Positions 16,675-26,070 of a stretch of DNA of 64,000 nucleotides are shown piece by piece. The notes under the pieces were generated by a model that saw only the letters and a list, made by a program, of their open reading frames with translations, was not told the DNA's origin and made no database searches. Made by a program: the position numbers and the translations under genes. The stretch spans positions 62,001-126,000 of the forward strand of contig DASVDZ010000064.1 of the NCBI GenBank assembly GCA_036380835.1, in the 5' to 3' direction. This DNA comes from DASQJL01 sp036380835 (GTDB lineage Bacteria > Eisenbacteria > RBG-16-71-46 > SZUA-252). The stretch's first letter is position 1. The number at the start of each line of letters is the position of its first letter.

Positions 16675-17079
16675 ATGCGGCTCTACGAGGTGGGGGCGGG
16701 GATCGTCTGGGACGGCTCGCGGGTCCTGATCGCGCGACGCCAGGACCACGACCATCAGGGCGGCCTCTGGGAATTCCCGGGAGGCAAGCGAAACGCCGGT
16801 GAGTCGCTCGCGGAGTGCCTCCGCCGCGAGATGCTCGAGGAGATCGCGCTCGACGTCGAGGTCGGACCCCTCTGGCGCGCGCTGACCCACGTCTACCCCG
16901 ACCGGCGCGTGAGCATCTACTTCCACCTTTGCACGGCGCGCGGCGGCGAGCCGCGGCCGATCGAGTGCGCCGAGATCCGCTGGGTCCCCCCCGAGGCGCT
17001 CACCGTCCTCCCGTTCGTCGAGGGGGACGTCCTCGTCCTCCCCGACCTCGCGCGTGACCTCGCCTCCCGAACCGTTTGA
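16675..17079 (+). CDS. Nudix hydrolase, MutT-like
   Basis: 134 residues. The Nudix box runs from GGKRNAGESLAECLRREMLEE and matches GX5EX7REUXEE, with Ala in the usual final Gly position. WEFPGGK before it is the MutT-type lead. The protein therefore likely hydrolyses oxidised nucleotides such as 8-oxo-dGTP, although other nucleoside diphosphate substrates are possible. ATG 16675 has no Shine-Dalgarno sequence and a TAGACT box (16663-16668) 6 nt upstream. The gene overlaps the following hydrolase by 26 bp. Confidence 0.9.
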   Translation: MRLYEVGAGIVWDGSRVLIARRQDHDHQGGLWEFPGGKRNAGESLAECLRREMLEEIALDVEVGPLWRALTHVYPDRRVSIYFHLCTARGGEPRPIECAEIRWVPPEALTVLPFVEGDVLVLPDLARDLASRTV

Positions 17080-17998
17080 GATCGAGGGAGCGGACGGGGG
17101 CCCGCTGCGCGGCGACTACTTCGCGCCGGCTCGCGGGCGCGAGGAGGACGACGGGCCGCGGCTCGCCGGGGCGCCGCCGCCCGATCTCTCCCCCGCGGCG
17201 GTCGTCCTCTGCCATGGATTCCGCGCCTACAAGGACTGGGGATTCCTGCCGCTCCTGGCGGCGCGGATCGCCGAGGAGGGCCTCGCCGCCGTGACGTTCT
17301 CCTTCTCGGGGTCCGGCGTCGCCGAACGGGACGGAGCGTTCACGGAGATCGAACGGTTCCGGAGGAACACGTACGCGAAGGAGCTGGACGATCTCGAGCG
17401 CGTGGTCGCTTGGACCGAGTCGCGCGTGCTTCGCGGGACGGGCGCCGCGGGGGACGCGAGCGAGCGGCGAGCGGCGCGGGGAGCCCCGATCCGCCTCGGC
17501 CTCGCCGGGCACAGCCGGGGCGGCGCGATCGCCATCCTCCACGCGGCGTCGGACCCGCGCGTTCGCTGCGTCGCCACGCTGGCCGCGCCGTCCCGCATCA
17601 TGGTCTGGCCCGACGATCACTGGGACGCCTGGAAGCGGGGCGAGCCGGCCCGCGTGCTCGATTTCCGCACCCGGACCAAGCTGCCGCTCGGCCCCGACAT
17701 CCTCGAGGACATCGACCGGAACCGGGAGCGCTACGACCTCGAGCGCGCGACCGCGTCGCTCGAGGCGCCGCTCCTGGTGATCCAGGGGGACCGGGACGCC
17801 GCCGTCCCGCCGGACGAAGGGCGCGCGCTCGCCGCGTACGGCCGTTCCGCCTCGACCGAGCTTCGCGTGATCGCGGGCGCGGGCCACTCGTTCCAGGCCG
17901 GAGACAGGATTCGCCGCACCCCGGCCGCGCTCCTCGACATGGTCGAGGCTGTCGCGGCCTGGATGCGGCGATGGCTCGCCTCCCCCCGCTGGGGGTGA
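17054..17998 (+). CDS. Alpha/beta hydrolase (acyl-peptidase/esterase-like)
   Basis: 314 residues. Motifs in order are the oxyanion CHGFRAYKDW, the nucleophile elbow AGHSRGG (Ser), the acid QGDRDAAV (Asp) and GAGHSF (His). This matches the cytoplasmic BD-FAE/YfhR-like hydrolases; the substrate is unknown. The GTG start lies inside the end of the Nudix gene, so translation is probably coupled. Two low-complexity inserts (REEDDGPRLAGAPPP and GTGAAGDASERRAARG) are not part of the core fold. Confidence 0.85.
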   Translation: MTSPPEPFEIEGADGGPLRGDYFAPARGREEDDGPRLAGAPPPDLSPAAVVLCHGFRAYKDWGFLPLLAARIAEEGLAAVTFSFSGSGVAERDGAFTEIERFRRNTYAKELDDLERVVAWTESRVLRGTGAAGDASERRAARGAPIRLGLAGHSRGGAIAILHAASDPRVRCVATLAAPSRIMVWPDDHWDAWKRGEPARVLDFRTRTKLPLGPDILEDIDRNRERYDLERATASLEAPLLVIQGDRDAAVPPDEGRALAAYGRSASTELRVIAGAGHSFQAGDRIRRTPAALLDMVEAVAAWMRRWLASPRWG

Positions 17999-18017
17999 GC
18001 GCGCGGGCGCTGCCGCT

Positions 18018-18662
18018 CTACTTGGCGGCGGGGGCGCCCGCCTTCTTCTGGCCCGCCGGCGGCGGGACGAATGCTTCGATCGAGAGGTGGATCGCGACGT
18101 CGTCGCCGAGCAGGGTGCCCCCCTGGTCGAGATTCCGGTTCCAGACGATGTTGAAGTCCTTCCGGTTGAGCGTCGTCGTGCCCTCGAAGCCGGCGCGGTC
18201 CTCGCCCATCATCCCCTTGCCCGAGCCGAGGAAGTCGACGTCGAGCGCGACGGGCTTCGCGACGCCGTGCATCGTGAGGGTTCCCTCGACCTCGAGCTTG
18301 TTCTCGCCCGCGCGCGCCACCTTCGTGCTCGCGAACGTGATCGTCGGGTACTTGGCGACGTCGAAGAAGTCGTCGCTCCTGAGGTCCTTGTCGCGGGCCT
18401 CGTTGTTGGTGGTGACGCTCGACGCGTCGATCTCGGCGTTCACCGAAGAGGACTCCGGCCTCTGCGGGTCGTAGGTCACCGTGCCGGAGAGCTTGGCGAA
18501 GGATCCGTTCACCTTGGTGAAGAGATGGCGGATCGCGAATCCGGCGCTCGAGTGGTTCGGATCGATCGTCCACGTCGTCGGCGCGGCGTGGGCCGCGGCG
18601 CCCGGCCCGAGCAGCGCGGCGACGAGGGACGAAGCGACGACGGATCGGCGGAATGCGAGCAT
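18018..18662 (-). CDS. YceI family periplasmic lipid-binding protein
   Basis: 214 residues. The ATG at 18662 is favoured over upstream candidates because GGAGG lies 8 nt before it and the protein then starts with a clean signal peptide (to about residue 29, ending AAHA). The mature part has the YceI lipocalin-like pattern: WTIDPNHSSAGFAIRH, FFDVAKYPTITF, LTMHGVAKPV. YceI proteins bind isoprenoid-like amphiphiles in the periplasm. The C-terminal tail (PPPAGQKKAGAPAAK) is low-complexity. The gene is divergent from trxB. Confidence 0.92.
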   Translation of the reverse strand: MLAFRRSVVASSLVAALLGPGAAAHAAPTTWTIDPNHSSAGFAIRHLFTKVNGSFAKLSGTVTYDPQRPESSSVNAEIDASSVTTNNEARDKDLRSDDFFDVAKYPTITFASTKVARAGENKLEVEGTLTMHGVAKPVALDVDFLGSGKGMMGEDRAGFEGTTTLNRKDFNIVWNRNLDQGGTLLGDDVAIHLSIEAFVPPPAGQKKAGAPAAK

Positions 18663-18733
18663 CACGAAACCTCCGCATGGGGGGTCGGTGTGGCCGCCGT
18701 CGACCACGCGTCGCGGCGTCGCCCCGGCCGGGG

Positions 18734-18762
18734 TTGATCGGCCGGCGCGCTTTGCCTACTAT
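18734..18762 (+). promoter_or_regulatory. Putative promoter of the trxB-ETF-QO operon
   Basis: TTGATC (18734-18739), 17-nt spacer and TACTAT (18757-18762). The start codon of trxB is 99 nt downstream, so unlike several other genes here this one would have a real 5' leader. Prediction from spacing and box similarity. Confidence 0.5.
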
Positions 18763-18860
18763 CTCATGGACCTACCGTTGGATGCGCCGTTCTCTCGGTC
18801 GATTCCCGCGCTTCCGGTGGGGCTCTGGCATCTAAACCCTTACGAAGGACGGCTTGTTCC

Positions 18861-19841
18861 ATGACCGACACGCGCAACCTCATCATATTGGGCTCCGGCG
18901 CCGCCGGGCTCACCGCGGCGATCTACGCGGCCCGCGCGAATCTCGCGCCCCTCGTCTACGAGGGCGTGCAGCCGGGCGGCCAGCTCACGATCACGACCGA
19001 CGTCGAGAACTATCCCGGCTTCAAGGACGGGATCATGGGCCCCGCGCTCATGGCGGAGATGCGCGCGCAGGCGGAGCGCTTCGGCACCGAATTCGTTCCG
19101 GCCGACGTCGAATCGGTCGACCTCCGGAAGCGCCCGTTCTCCGTGACGGCGAACGGCGTGACGGTCACGGCGAAGGCGCTGATCATCGCGACCGGCGCCT
19201 CGGCGAAGCTCCTCGACCTGCCGAGCGAGTCGCGGCTGATGGGGCACGGCGTCTCGGCCTGCGCCACCTGCGACGGATTCTTCTTCAAGGGGAAGCGCGT
19301 GATGGTCGTCGGGGGCGGCGACACGGCGATGGAGGAGGCGACCTTCCTCACCAAGTTCGCCTCCCAGGTCACGATCGTCCACCGGAGAGATTCCCTCCGC
19401 GCGTCGAAGATCATGCAGGAGCGCGCCCGGTCGAACCCGAAGATCTCCTTCCTCTGGAACTCCGAGATCGTGGAGGTGCTCGACGTCGCGAAGGGCCTGG
19501 TGAGCGCCGTGAAGATCCGCGACACCAAGACGGGCGAGACGCGGGTGATGGAGATCGAGGGGCTCTTCATCGGCATCGGGCACCAGCCGAACACGCGCCT
19601 CTTCGAGGGCCAGATCGAGCTCCACCCGAGCGGCTACATCAAGACGCGCGACGGCACCCGGACGAGCGTCCCCGGGGTCTTCGCGGCGGGCGACGTCCAG
19701 GACCACGTCTACCGCCAGGCGGTCACGGCGGCCGGCACCGGCTGCATGGCCGCGCTCGACGCGGAGCGCTACCTCGAGGCGCTCGCGCACGGCGATGCCG
19801 CGGCGGCCGCGCCGGCGACGACGCCGGCGCACTCCCGATGA
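18861..19841 (+). CDS. trxB: Thioredoxin reductase
   Basis: 326 residues. The FAD motif LGSGAAGLTAAIYAARA is at the N-terminus, the redox pair CATCDG (CxxC) is near residue 136, the NADPH motif VVGGGDTAMEEA follows and GDVQDHVYRQAVTAAG_TG closes the FAD site. This is a complete bacterial low-molecular-weight TrxR with Cys (not Sec) at the active site. It reduces thioredoxin with NADPH in the cytoplasm. Its stop overlaps the ETF-QO start (ATGA). The C-terminal 20 residues are an Ala/Thr-rich extension. Confidence 0.96.
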   Translation: MTDTRNLIILGSGAAGLTAAIYAARANLAPLVYEGVQPGGQLTITTDVENYPGFKDGIMGPALMAEMRAQAERFGTEFVPADVESVDLRKRPFSVTANGVTVTAKALIIATGASAKLLDLPSESRLMGHGVSACATCDGFFFKGKRVMVVGGGDTAMEEATFLTKFASQVTIVHRRDSLRASKIMQERARSNPKISFLWNSEIVEVLDVAKGLVSAVKIRDTKTGETRVMEIEGLFIGIGHQPNTRLFEGQIELHPSGYIKTRDGTRTSVPGVFAAGDVQDHVYRQAVTAAGTGCMAALDAERYLEALAHGDAAAAAPATTPAHSR

Positions 19842-21532
19842 GCGAGACGCGGGACGTTCTCGACGTCGACGTCCTGTTCGTCGGGGGCGGGCCCGCGGGC
19901 CTCGCCGGAGCGCTCCGTCTGACGCAGCTCGTCCAGGCGAAGAACGAGGAGGCGAAGGCGAGCGGCGCGGCGGGGCCCGGCGAGGTGTCGATCGCGGTGC
20001 TCGAGAAGGCGTCGGAGATCGGCGCCCACGGCATTTCCGGCTGCATCCTCGATCCGCGCGCGCTCCGGGAGCTCCTCCCCGACTACCGGGCGAAGGGCGC
20101 GCCGATCGAGGCCGACGTCGCCTCCGACGATCTCTTCTACCTCACGAAGGGGGGCCGGGTCCGGTTCCCCTTCCTCCCGCCTCCGCTCCGGAACCACGGA
20201 AACCACGTGATCTCCCTGGGCGACCTCGCGCGCTGGCTCGGCGGCCTGGTGGAGGGCGCGGGCGCGTACGTGCTGCCGAACATGGCCGCCGTCGACGGGC
20301 TCTTCGAGGGGAACCAGATGGTCGGCGTCCGGACGGGCGACAAGGGGATCGACCGCCACGGGAACCGGAAGCCGAACTTCGAGCCCGGCGCCGACGTGCG
20401 GGCCAAGGTGACGATCCTCTGCGAGGGGGTCCGCGGCTCGCTGACGAAGCGGCTCACCCCCCGGCTCGGGCTTGACCAGGGCCGCGCGCCCCAGATCTAC
20501 GCGACCGGAATCAAGGAGGTTTGGCAGATGCCCGCGGGGCGCGTCCCGAAGGGGCGCGTGATCCACACGATGGGCTGGCCGCTCGACGCGCGCACGTTCG
20601 GCGGCGGGTTCGTCTACGGCATGGACCACGACCGCTGGGCGGTCGGCTTCGTCGTCGGCCTCGACTACCACGATCCGCGCACCGATCCGCACGGGCTCTT
20701 CCAGCGGTTCAAGCGACACCCGATGGTGGCCGCGCTCCTCGACGGGGGCGCGATCCTCTCCTACGGCGCGAAGGCGATCCCCGAGGGGGGCTACTACTCG
20801 ATGCCGCGCCTCTCCTGGGACGGCGGCATGCTCTGCGGCGACGCCGCGGCGTTCCTGAACTCGGAGCGGCTGAAGGGCGTCCATCTCGCCATCAAGTCGG
20901 GGATGCTCGCGGCCGAGACGGCGTTCGACGCGCTCCTGGCCGGACGGTTCGACGCCGCGACGCTCGGCGCCTACGACCGGCGCGTGCGCGCGTCGTGGAT
21001 CGAAGGCGAGCTCCGGGGCGTGCGGAACTTCCATCAGGGCTTCGAGCGCGGGCTCTGGATGGGGATGCTCGACGCGGGGCTCCAGCTCGTGACCGGAGGG
21101 CTCGGCCTCGGGAACAGGCCGACGTGGAGGCCGGGCCACGCCCGGATGCGAACGCTCGCCGCGAAGGGTGTCACGGCGATCCCGCTCGAGGAGACGCAGC
21201 GCGGCTACGACAACGAACGGACCTTCACCAAGGTCAACGACGTCTACCACTCCGGGACGAAGCACGACGAGGACCAGCCGGCGCACCTCCTCGTCTCCGA
21301 CACGACGATCTGCGCGACGCGCTGCAGGGAGGAGTACGGGAATCCTTGCCAGCACTTCTGCCCCGCGAACGTCTACGAGATGGTCCCCGACGCGGAGCCC
21401 GGCCGCGTGAAGCTCAAGCTGAACCCGTCGAACTGCGTCCACTGCAAGACCTGCGATATCGCCGATCCCTACCAGATCATCACGTGGGTGCCGCCCGAGG
21501 GGGGCGGCGGCCCGAACTACCAGCACCTCTAG
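19838..21532 (+). CDS. Electron transfer flavoprotein--quinone oxidoreductase
   Basis: 564 residues from ATG 19838. FAD binding motif VGGGPAGLAGAL is at the start, with the ETF-QO features GISGCILDPRAL, SYGAKAIPEGG and GDAAAFLN. The C-terminal ferredoxin-like domain carries CATRC, CQHFCPANVYE and NCVHCKTCDI, ligands of the single 4Fe-4S cluster, and ends WVPPEGGGGPNYQ. It passes electrons from ETF (beta-oxidation, amino acid catabolism) to the quinone pool at the membrane. ETF subunits themselves are not in this window. It overlaps trxB by 4 nt. Confidence 0.95.
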   Translation: MSETRDVLDVDVLFVGGGPAGLAGALRLTQLVQAKNEEAKASGAAGPGEVSIAVLEKASEIGAHGISGCILDPRALRELLPDYRAKGAPIEADVASDDLFYLTKGGRVRFPFLPPPLRNHGNHVISLGDLARWLGGLVEGAGAYVLPNMAAVDGLFEGNQMVGVRTGDKGIDRHGNRKPNFEPGADVRAKVTILCEGVRGSLTKRLTPRLGLDQGRAPQIYATGIKEVWQMPAGRVPKGRVIHTMGWPLDARTFGGGFVYGMDHDRWAVGFVVGLDYHDPRTDPHGLFQRFKRHPMVAALLDGGAILSYGAKAIPEGGYYSMPRLSWDGGMLCGDAAAFLNSERLKGVHLAIKSGMLAAETAFDALLAGRFDAATLGAYDRRVRASWIEGELRGVRNFHQGFERGLWMGMLDAGLQLVTGGLGLGNRPTWRPGHARMRTLAAKGVTAIPLEETQRGYDNERTFTKVNDVYHSGTKHDEDQPAHLLVSDTTICATRCREEYGNPCQHFCPANVYEMVPDAEPGRVKLKLNPSNCVHCKTCDIADPYQIITWVPPEGGGGPNYQHL

Positions 21533-21537
21533 GTCCG

Positions 21538-22272
21538 ATGCCCCGTCGCGCCGACGCGTCGCCCCCGCGGGCGGAGGATGCTGGCGCGCGCCGTCCCGCG
21601 ATCGCCCTCCTCGACCGCGTCTCGAAGAGCTACCCGGCCGGCGGCGAGACGGTCCACGCGCTGACCGACGTCTCCCTCTCGATCGCGCCGGGAGAGATCG
21701 TGGCCCTGGTCGGACGGAGCGGCTCGGGAAAGACGACCCTCCTGAACCTCCTCGGGACGCTCGATCGGCCGACATCGGGCCGCGTGCTCATCGACGGCGT
21801 CGAGGTGCAAGGGCTCACGGAGGAGGCGCTGCTCGCGTTCCGGCGCGACACCATTGGCTTCGTCTTCCAGTTCTTCCACCTCTTCCCCTACCTGACCGCC
21901 CTCGAGAACGCCGCGCTGCCGCTCTGGCTCGGCGGCCAGGGCGGGCCGGACGTGACCGTCCGCGCACGCGAGCTCCTGGCCGCCGTGGGGCTCGCCGAGA
22001 AGGCCGATCGCCTGGCGGGGCGCCTCTCCGGCGGCGAGATGCAGCGGGTCGCGGTCGCGCGCGCCCTCGCCGCCTCGCCGGCCCTGATCCTCGCCGACGA
22101 ACCGACCGGGAACCTCGATCAGGCGAACGCCGGATCGGTGCTCGAGGCGCTGACCCAGCTCACGCGCGAACGGGGAACCGCGCTCGTGATCGCGACCCAC
22201 AGCGAGGCGATCGCCCAGGTCGCCGACCGGCGCGTCGCGATGGTCGACGGCCGCGTCGCCTCGGCCTCCTGA
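21538..22272 (+). CDS. ABC transporter ATP-binding protein (LolD/MacB/AttE type)
   Basis: 244 residues from ATG 21538. Walker A is GRSGSGKTT, the signature LSGGEMQRVA, Walker B ILADEPTGNLD and the switch His is in IATHS. The close match to LolD/MacB ATPases fits the FtsX-type permease that follows 1 nt later. The set with the AttH-like protein resembles the attEFGH locus of Agrobacterium. It would couple ATP hydrolysis to export or extraction of a lipid-like or hydrophobic cargo. The first 20 residues are a variable, Arg/Ala-rich extension. Confidence 0.93.
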   Translation: MPRRADASPPRAEDAGARRPAIALLDRVSKSYPAGGETVHALTDVSLSIAPGEIVALVGRSGSGKTTLLNLLGTLDRPTSGRVLIDGVEVQGLTEEALLAFRRDTIGFVFQFFHLFPYLTALENAALPLWLGGQGGPDVTVRARELLAAVGLAEKADRLAGRLSGGEMQRVAVARALAASPALILADEPTGNLDQANAGSVLEALTQLTRERGTALVIATHSEAIAQVADRRVAMVDGRVASAS

Positions 22273-22273
22273 C

Positions 22274-24904
22274 GTGGGCCGCCGGTTCGCGCTCCTTCGC
22301 GCCCTCGGCTTGCGGCCGCTCCGCCGCCACGCGGGCCGCACCCTCCTCACGCTCCTCGGCGTCGCCGCCGGGGTGGCGGTCTACGTGGGGATCGACCTCG
22401 CGGCCGAGAGCAGCATCCGCTCCTTCTCGACCGCCGCGCGCGCGGTCGCGGGCGGCGCGTCCCTGCGCATCCACCACCGTCCGCTCGCGCTTCCCGAATC
22501 GCTCCTCCTCCGCCTCCGCCCGTTCGAGGGCAAGGCCGACCTGATGCCGACCCTCGAGGCGCTGGCGCGGGCGCACGAGGCCGACGGACCGGCGTTCACC
22601 ATCCTCGGCGTGGACCTGATCGGCGATCCACGCGTCCGCGGCGCGATCCCCTGGGCGGTGGGCGCCGCGACCCCCGCGGGCGGCGCCGGGCCCACCGCGG
22701 GCGGAGATCCCCTGGTGGCGGTCCGCGCGCTCTTCGATCCCGGCACGCTCTACGTGCCGGCGCCGCTCGCCGACCAGCTCGAGGCGGGACGCCCGAGCGG
22801 CGCGACGCGATCCGACTCCATCACCGCCGTCGTGGGCACGCGCCCCTATCGGTTCCGGATCGCGCGGATCGCCCCGCCGCCGGGATCCGAGACCTCCGTG
22901 GCGGCGCCGGTCGCGTTCCTCGATCTGGCGCCGTTTCAGGAGCGGTTCGGCCGTATCGGCGAGCTCGATTGGATCGACGTCGAGCCGCGCTCGGGCGTCG
23001 ATCCCGACTCGCTCAGGCGCGAGATCGCGGCCCGGCTCGCCAACGACGTCCGGATCGAGCCCCCCGAGGAACGGGCCCGGATGCTCGAGCGGATGCTCGG
23101 ATCCTATCGCCGGAACCTCCGCGCGCTCTCCCTGATCTCTCTCGTCGTCGGGATGCTCCTCGCCTACAACGCGCTCCTCTCGACCGTACTCCAGCGGCGC
23201 TCGGAGATCTCGCTCCTCAGGGCGCTCGGGGCCGGGCGGGCGCTCGTCGCGGCCCTCATCGGCGTCGAGGGATGGATCGTCGGCCTGCTCGGGGGCGTGC
23301 TCGGCGTGCTCCTCGGCCGCGGGCTCGCCGAGGGGGCGCTCGCGCTCGTGAGCCGGACGGTGAGCGATCTCTACGCGCGGTCGAGCCCGATGGCGCCGCG
23401 GCTCACCGCCGGGGAATGGGCGCTCGGCGTGTCGCTTGGCGTCGCGTCGGCGGCGGTCGCCGCGTATGGCCCGGTCCGCGAGGCGCTCCGAGTCCGACCG
23501 CTCGAGTTCGCGCGCGAAGAGCACCCGGACGCGCCTGAGTCGGACGCCGCGCCGAGGAGGCTCCTGGTCGCGGCCGCGGCGGCGACGCTCGCGCTCTGGC
23601 TGATCGCCCATCCACGCGGGATCGGCGAGGGCGTGCGGGGCTACGTCGGCGCCGCCGCGGCGCTCCTCGCGGGAACACTCGCCGCGCGTCCCTTCTTCAC
23701 CGCGGTGGCCCGCCTCGCCCGCGCCCCCCTGAGGCGCCTCTGGTCGCCGGCGGGCCGGCTGGCCGCGGCGACGGCGATCGCCGCGAGACGCCGCCTCTCC
23801 GTCTCGGTGGCGGCGCTCCTCCTCTCCTATGCGATCGTCTGGGGGATGGCGTCGCTCGTCGAGTCGTTCCGCGTCACCGTGGACGCGTGGGCCGGCTCGA
23901 CGCTCCGCGCCGATCTCTGGATCACGCCCCAGAGCCGCGCCGGAAGCCCCGCGGAGGGGACGATGCCCGCGTCGTGGAGCGCGCGCCTCGCCGCCCTCCC
24001 CGAGGTCGCCGACGTCGACGCCTTCCGGGTGCGCGAGATCGCGATCGGCGGCGACCTCTGCTTCCTCGGCGCCGGCCGGAGCGACGTCCTCGCCCGGCAC
24101 GGCTTCCTCCCGCTCGTGGACCGCCGCGACGCGGCGCCGCTCCTTCGCCGACTTCCGAACGCGCGCCTCGCCCTCGTCTCCGAGCCGCTCGCGCGGAGGC
24201 GCCGTCTCGCGCCGGGGATGCGCCTCTCGCTCGACACGCCGACCGGGCGGCACGACTACGGCATCCTCGCCGTCTACCGCGACTACTCCTCCGACCGGGG
24301 CTACGTCATCCTCGATCGAACGACCTATCGCGCCGACTTCGGCGACTCGCTCGTGAGCACGTATGCCCTCTACCTGAAGCCCGGGATCCCGCGCTCCGCG
24401 GGCGCCGCCGCCGCGGCCCGCGCCGTCGGACCGGGCGAGCTGATCCGCGTGACCGACACCAGGACGATCCGCGAGGAGGTGCGGCGCGTCATGCGCCGGA
24501 CCTTCGCCGTCACCGACGCGCTCGAGATCGTGGCGGCCGCCGTCGCCCTCCTCTCCGTGCTCGGGACCTTGGCGGCGCTCGTCCTCACGCGGCGGCGGGA
24601 GATCGGCGCGCTGCGCGCCATCGGCGCCTCCCGTCTCCAGGTGGTCCGAGCGCTCCTCCTCGAGGCGGCGCTCCTCGCGCTCTCGGGGCTCCTCCTCGGC
24701 GCCCTGACCGGATGCCTCCTCGGCGGGGTCCTGGTCCACGTGCTCAATCGCGAATCGTTCGGGTGGACGCTCGCCCTCGCCATGCCGTGGCGGCGGACGG
24801 CGATCCTCGCCGCGGCGCTCTTCGTGGCCGCGCTGCTCGCGGCGCTGCCGCCGGCCCGCCGCGCGGCGGCCGTGCCGCCGCGCGAGGCGATGAGCCGTGC
24901 GTGA
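22274..24904 (+). CDS. FtsX/MacB-like ABC transporter permease, duplicated
   Basis: 876 residues from GTG 22274. There is an N-terminal helix (about 20-40), a first periplasmic domain, and a first group of three or four membrane helices with the FtsX motif RRSEISLLRALGA. A second helix and periplasmic domain follow, then a second FtsX core with RRREIGALRAIGAS near residue 775. The duplicated architecture is that of the AttFG-like and YbbP-like permeases. It pairs with the preceding ATPase and overlaps the AttH-like gene by 8 bp. The cargo is unknown. Confidence 0.92.
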   Translation: MGRRFALLRALGLRPLRRHAGRTLLTLLGVAAGVAVYVGIDLAAESSIRSFSTAARAVAGGASLRIHHRPLALPESLLLRLRPFEGKADLMPTLEALARAHEADGPAFTILGVDLIGDPRVRGAIPWAVGAATPAGGAGPTAGGDPLVAVRALFDPGTLYVPAPLADQLEAGRPSGATRSDSITAVVGTRPYRFRIARIAPPPGSETSVAAPVAFLDLAPFQERFGRIGELDWIDVEPRSGVDPDSLRREIAARLANDVRIEPPEERARMLERMLGSYRRNLRALSLISLVVGMLLAYNALLSTVLQRRSEISLLRALGAGRALVAALIGVEGWIVGLLGGVLGVLLGRGLAEGALALVSRTVSDLYARSSPMAPRLTAGEWALGVSLGVASAAVAAYGPVREALRVRPLEFAREEHPDAPESDAAPRRLLVAAAAATLALWLIAHPRGIGEGVRGYVGAAAALLAGTLAARPFFTAVARLARAPLRRLWSPAGRLAAATAIAARRRLSVSVAALLLSYAIVWGMASLVESFRVTVDAWAGSTLRADLWITPQSRAGSPAEGTMPASWSARLAALPEVADVDAFRVREIAIGGDLCFLGAGRSDVLARHGFLPLVDRRDAAPLLRRLPNARLALVSEPLARRRRLAPGMRLSLDTPTGRHDYGILAVYRDYSSDRGYVILDRTTYRADFGDSLVSTYALYLKPGIPRSAGAAAAARAVGPGELIRVTDTRTIREEVRRVMRRTFAVTDALEIVAAAVALLSVLGTLAALVLTRRREIGALRAIGASRLQVVRALLLEAALLALSGLLLGALTGCLLGGVLVHVLNRESFGWTLALAMPWRRTAILAAALFVAALLAALPPARRAAAVPPREAMSRA

Positions 24905-26066
24905 GCCGCGGCGCCGTCCCCGCGCCGCGGCCCCCCTCGCCGCCGCGCTGGTCGTCGCGTTGGCCGCGTTGGCCTCGACCGCGCCGAACGGGGCCCCCGC
25001 GGCGGCCCCGTTCGATCCCATGAACGCGCGCGACGCGACCCGCTTTCCGCGCGCGCACGGAGCGCACCCGGGCGCGGCGCTCGAGTGGTGGTACGTGACC
25101 GGGATCGCGAGTGACCCGGACGGGCGGCGGATGGGCTTCGAGGTCACGTTCTTCCGCGCGGCCGTCGCCCCTCGGGTGAAGGGCGCGTCGGCGTGGCGCC
25201 CGGGCGACCTCTATTTCGCGCACTTCGCCCTGACCGACTTGACCGCGCGCTATTTCCGGTACGACGAGCGGATCGGCCGCGAGTCGGTCGCCCTGGCCGG
25301 CGCCGACTCGACCGACCTCGACGTTCGGATCCGCGACTGGTCGCTTCGTCGCGAATCCGACGGCTCGCTCGAGCTCCGGGCCGCGGGATCGCCGGGGACC
25401 CTCTCGCTCCGCCTCGAGCCGGCGCGCCCGATCCCGGTCGCGTGGGGCCCCGAGTACCGGTCCGACAAGAGCGCCGACGGGCGGACCTTCTCCCGCTATC
25501 AGAGCTACCCGCGCCTTCGGGCCTCGGGCACGTTCGCGGCCCCCGGCGACAGCGCGCGGCCGCTCGTGGGAAGCGCCTGGTTCGACCATGAGTGGAGCGA
25601 CGGCGGGGCCGATCCGGCGATGGCCGGCTGGGACTGGTTCGGCCTGCGCCTCGCCGGCGGGCGGTCGGTGATGATCTACCGGCTCAGGGACCGCTCGGGG
25701 GAAACGACGCACCTCTTCGGCGGGATCGTCGAGCGGGACGGCCGCGTTCGGCGCCTCCTCCCCGAGCAGGTGACCCTGACGCCGCTTCGCCGGTGGAGCT
25801 CGCCACGCTCGGGGGCGCGCTATCCGATCGGGTGGCGCGTGACGCTGTCGCCCCCGGACGCTCCCGAGATCCGGCTCACGCTCGAGGCCGCGCTCGAGGA
25901 CCAGGAGCTCGTGACGGCGCGGAGCACGCGCGTGACCTACTGGGAGGGCGTCGTCGAGGGGGAGGCGATCGAGGCCGGTGCGGTGGAGGGGGTGGAGGGG
26001 TACCTGGAGCTGACGGGGTACGCCGGAGGGGGATGGCCGGGCGCGGGCGCGCGACCGGCGCGGTGA
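24897..26066 (+). CDS. AttH/CrtC-like lipocalin-fold protein
   Basis: 389 residues with an N-terminal signal peptide (to about residue 36). The mature part begins RFPRAHGAHPGAALEWWYVTG and includes GSAWFDHEWS and WDWFGLRLAGG, the marks of the AttH/CrtC family of two lipocalin-like domains (carotenoid 1,2-hydratase relatives). Its linkage with the LolD-like ATPase and FtsX permease is a recurring arrangement. The function of AttH itself is unclear. There is no evidence of carotenoid genes nearby, so a hydratase activity should not be assumed. Confidence 0.88.
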   Translation: MREPRRRPRAAAPLAAALVVALAALASTAPNGAPAAAPFDPMNARDATRFPRAHGAHPGAALEWWYVTGIASDPDGRRMGFEVTFFRAAVAPRVKGASAWRPGDLYFAHFALTDLTARYFRYDERIGRESVALAGADSTDLDVRIRDWSLRRESDGSLELRAAGSPGTLSLRLEPARPIPVAWGPEYRSDKSADGRTFSRYQSYPRLRASGTFAAPGDSARPLVGSAWFDHEWSDGGADPAMAGWDWFGLRLAGGRSVMIYRLRDRSGETTHLFGGIVERDGRVRRLLPEQVTLTPLRRWSSPRSGARYPIGWRVTLSPPDAPEIRLTLEAALEDQELVTARSTRVTYWEGVVEGEAIEAGAVEGVEGYLELTGYAGGGWPGAGARPAR

Positions 26067-26070
26067 CGGC

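Noticed and set aside
22160..25147. A 995-residue open frame on the minus strand opposite the FtsX permease
   Set aside because: Low-complexity Arg/Glu/Gly composition and no start or domain support; the plus-strand permease has clear helices and FtsX motifs.
24897..26066. Carotenoid 1,2-hydratase (CrtC) as the specific function
   Set aside because: The fold matches the AttH/CrtC family, but no carotenoid genes are nearby and the ABC linkage fits AttH better.
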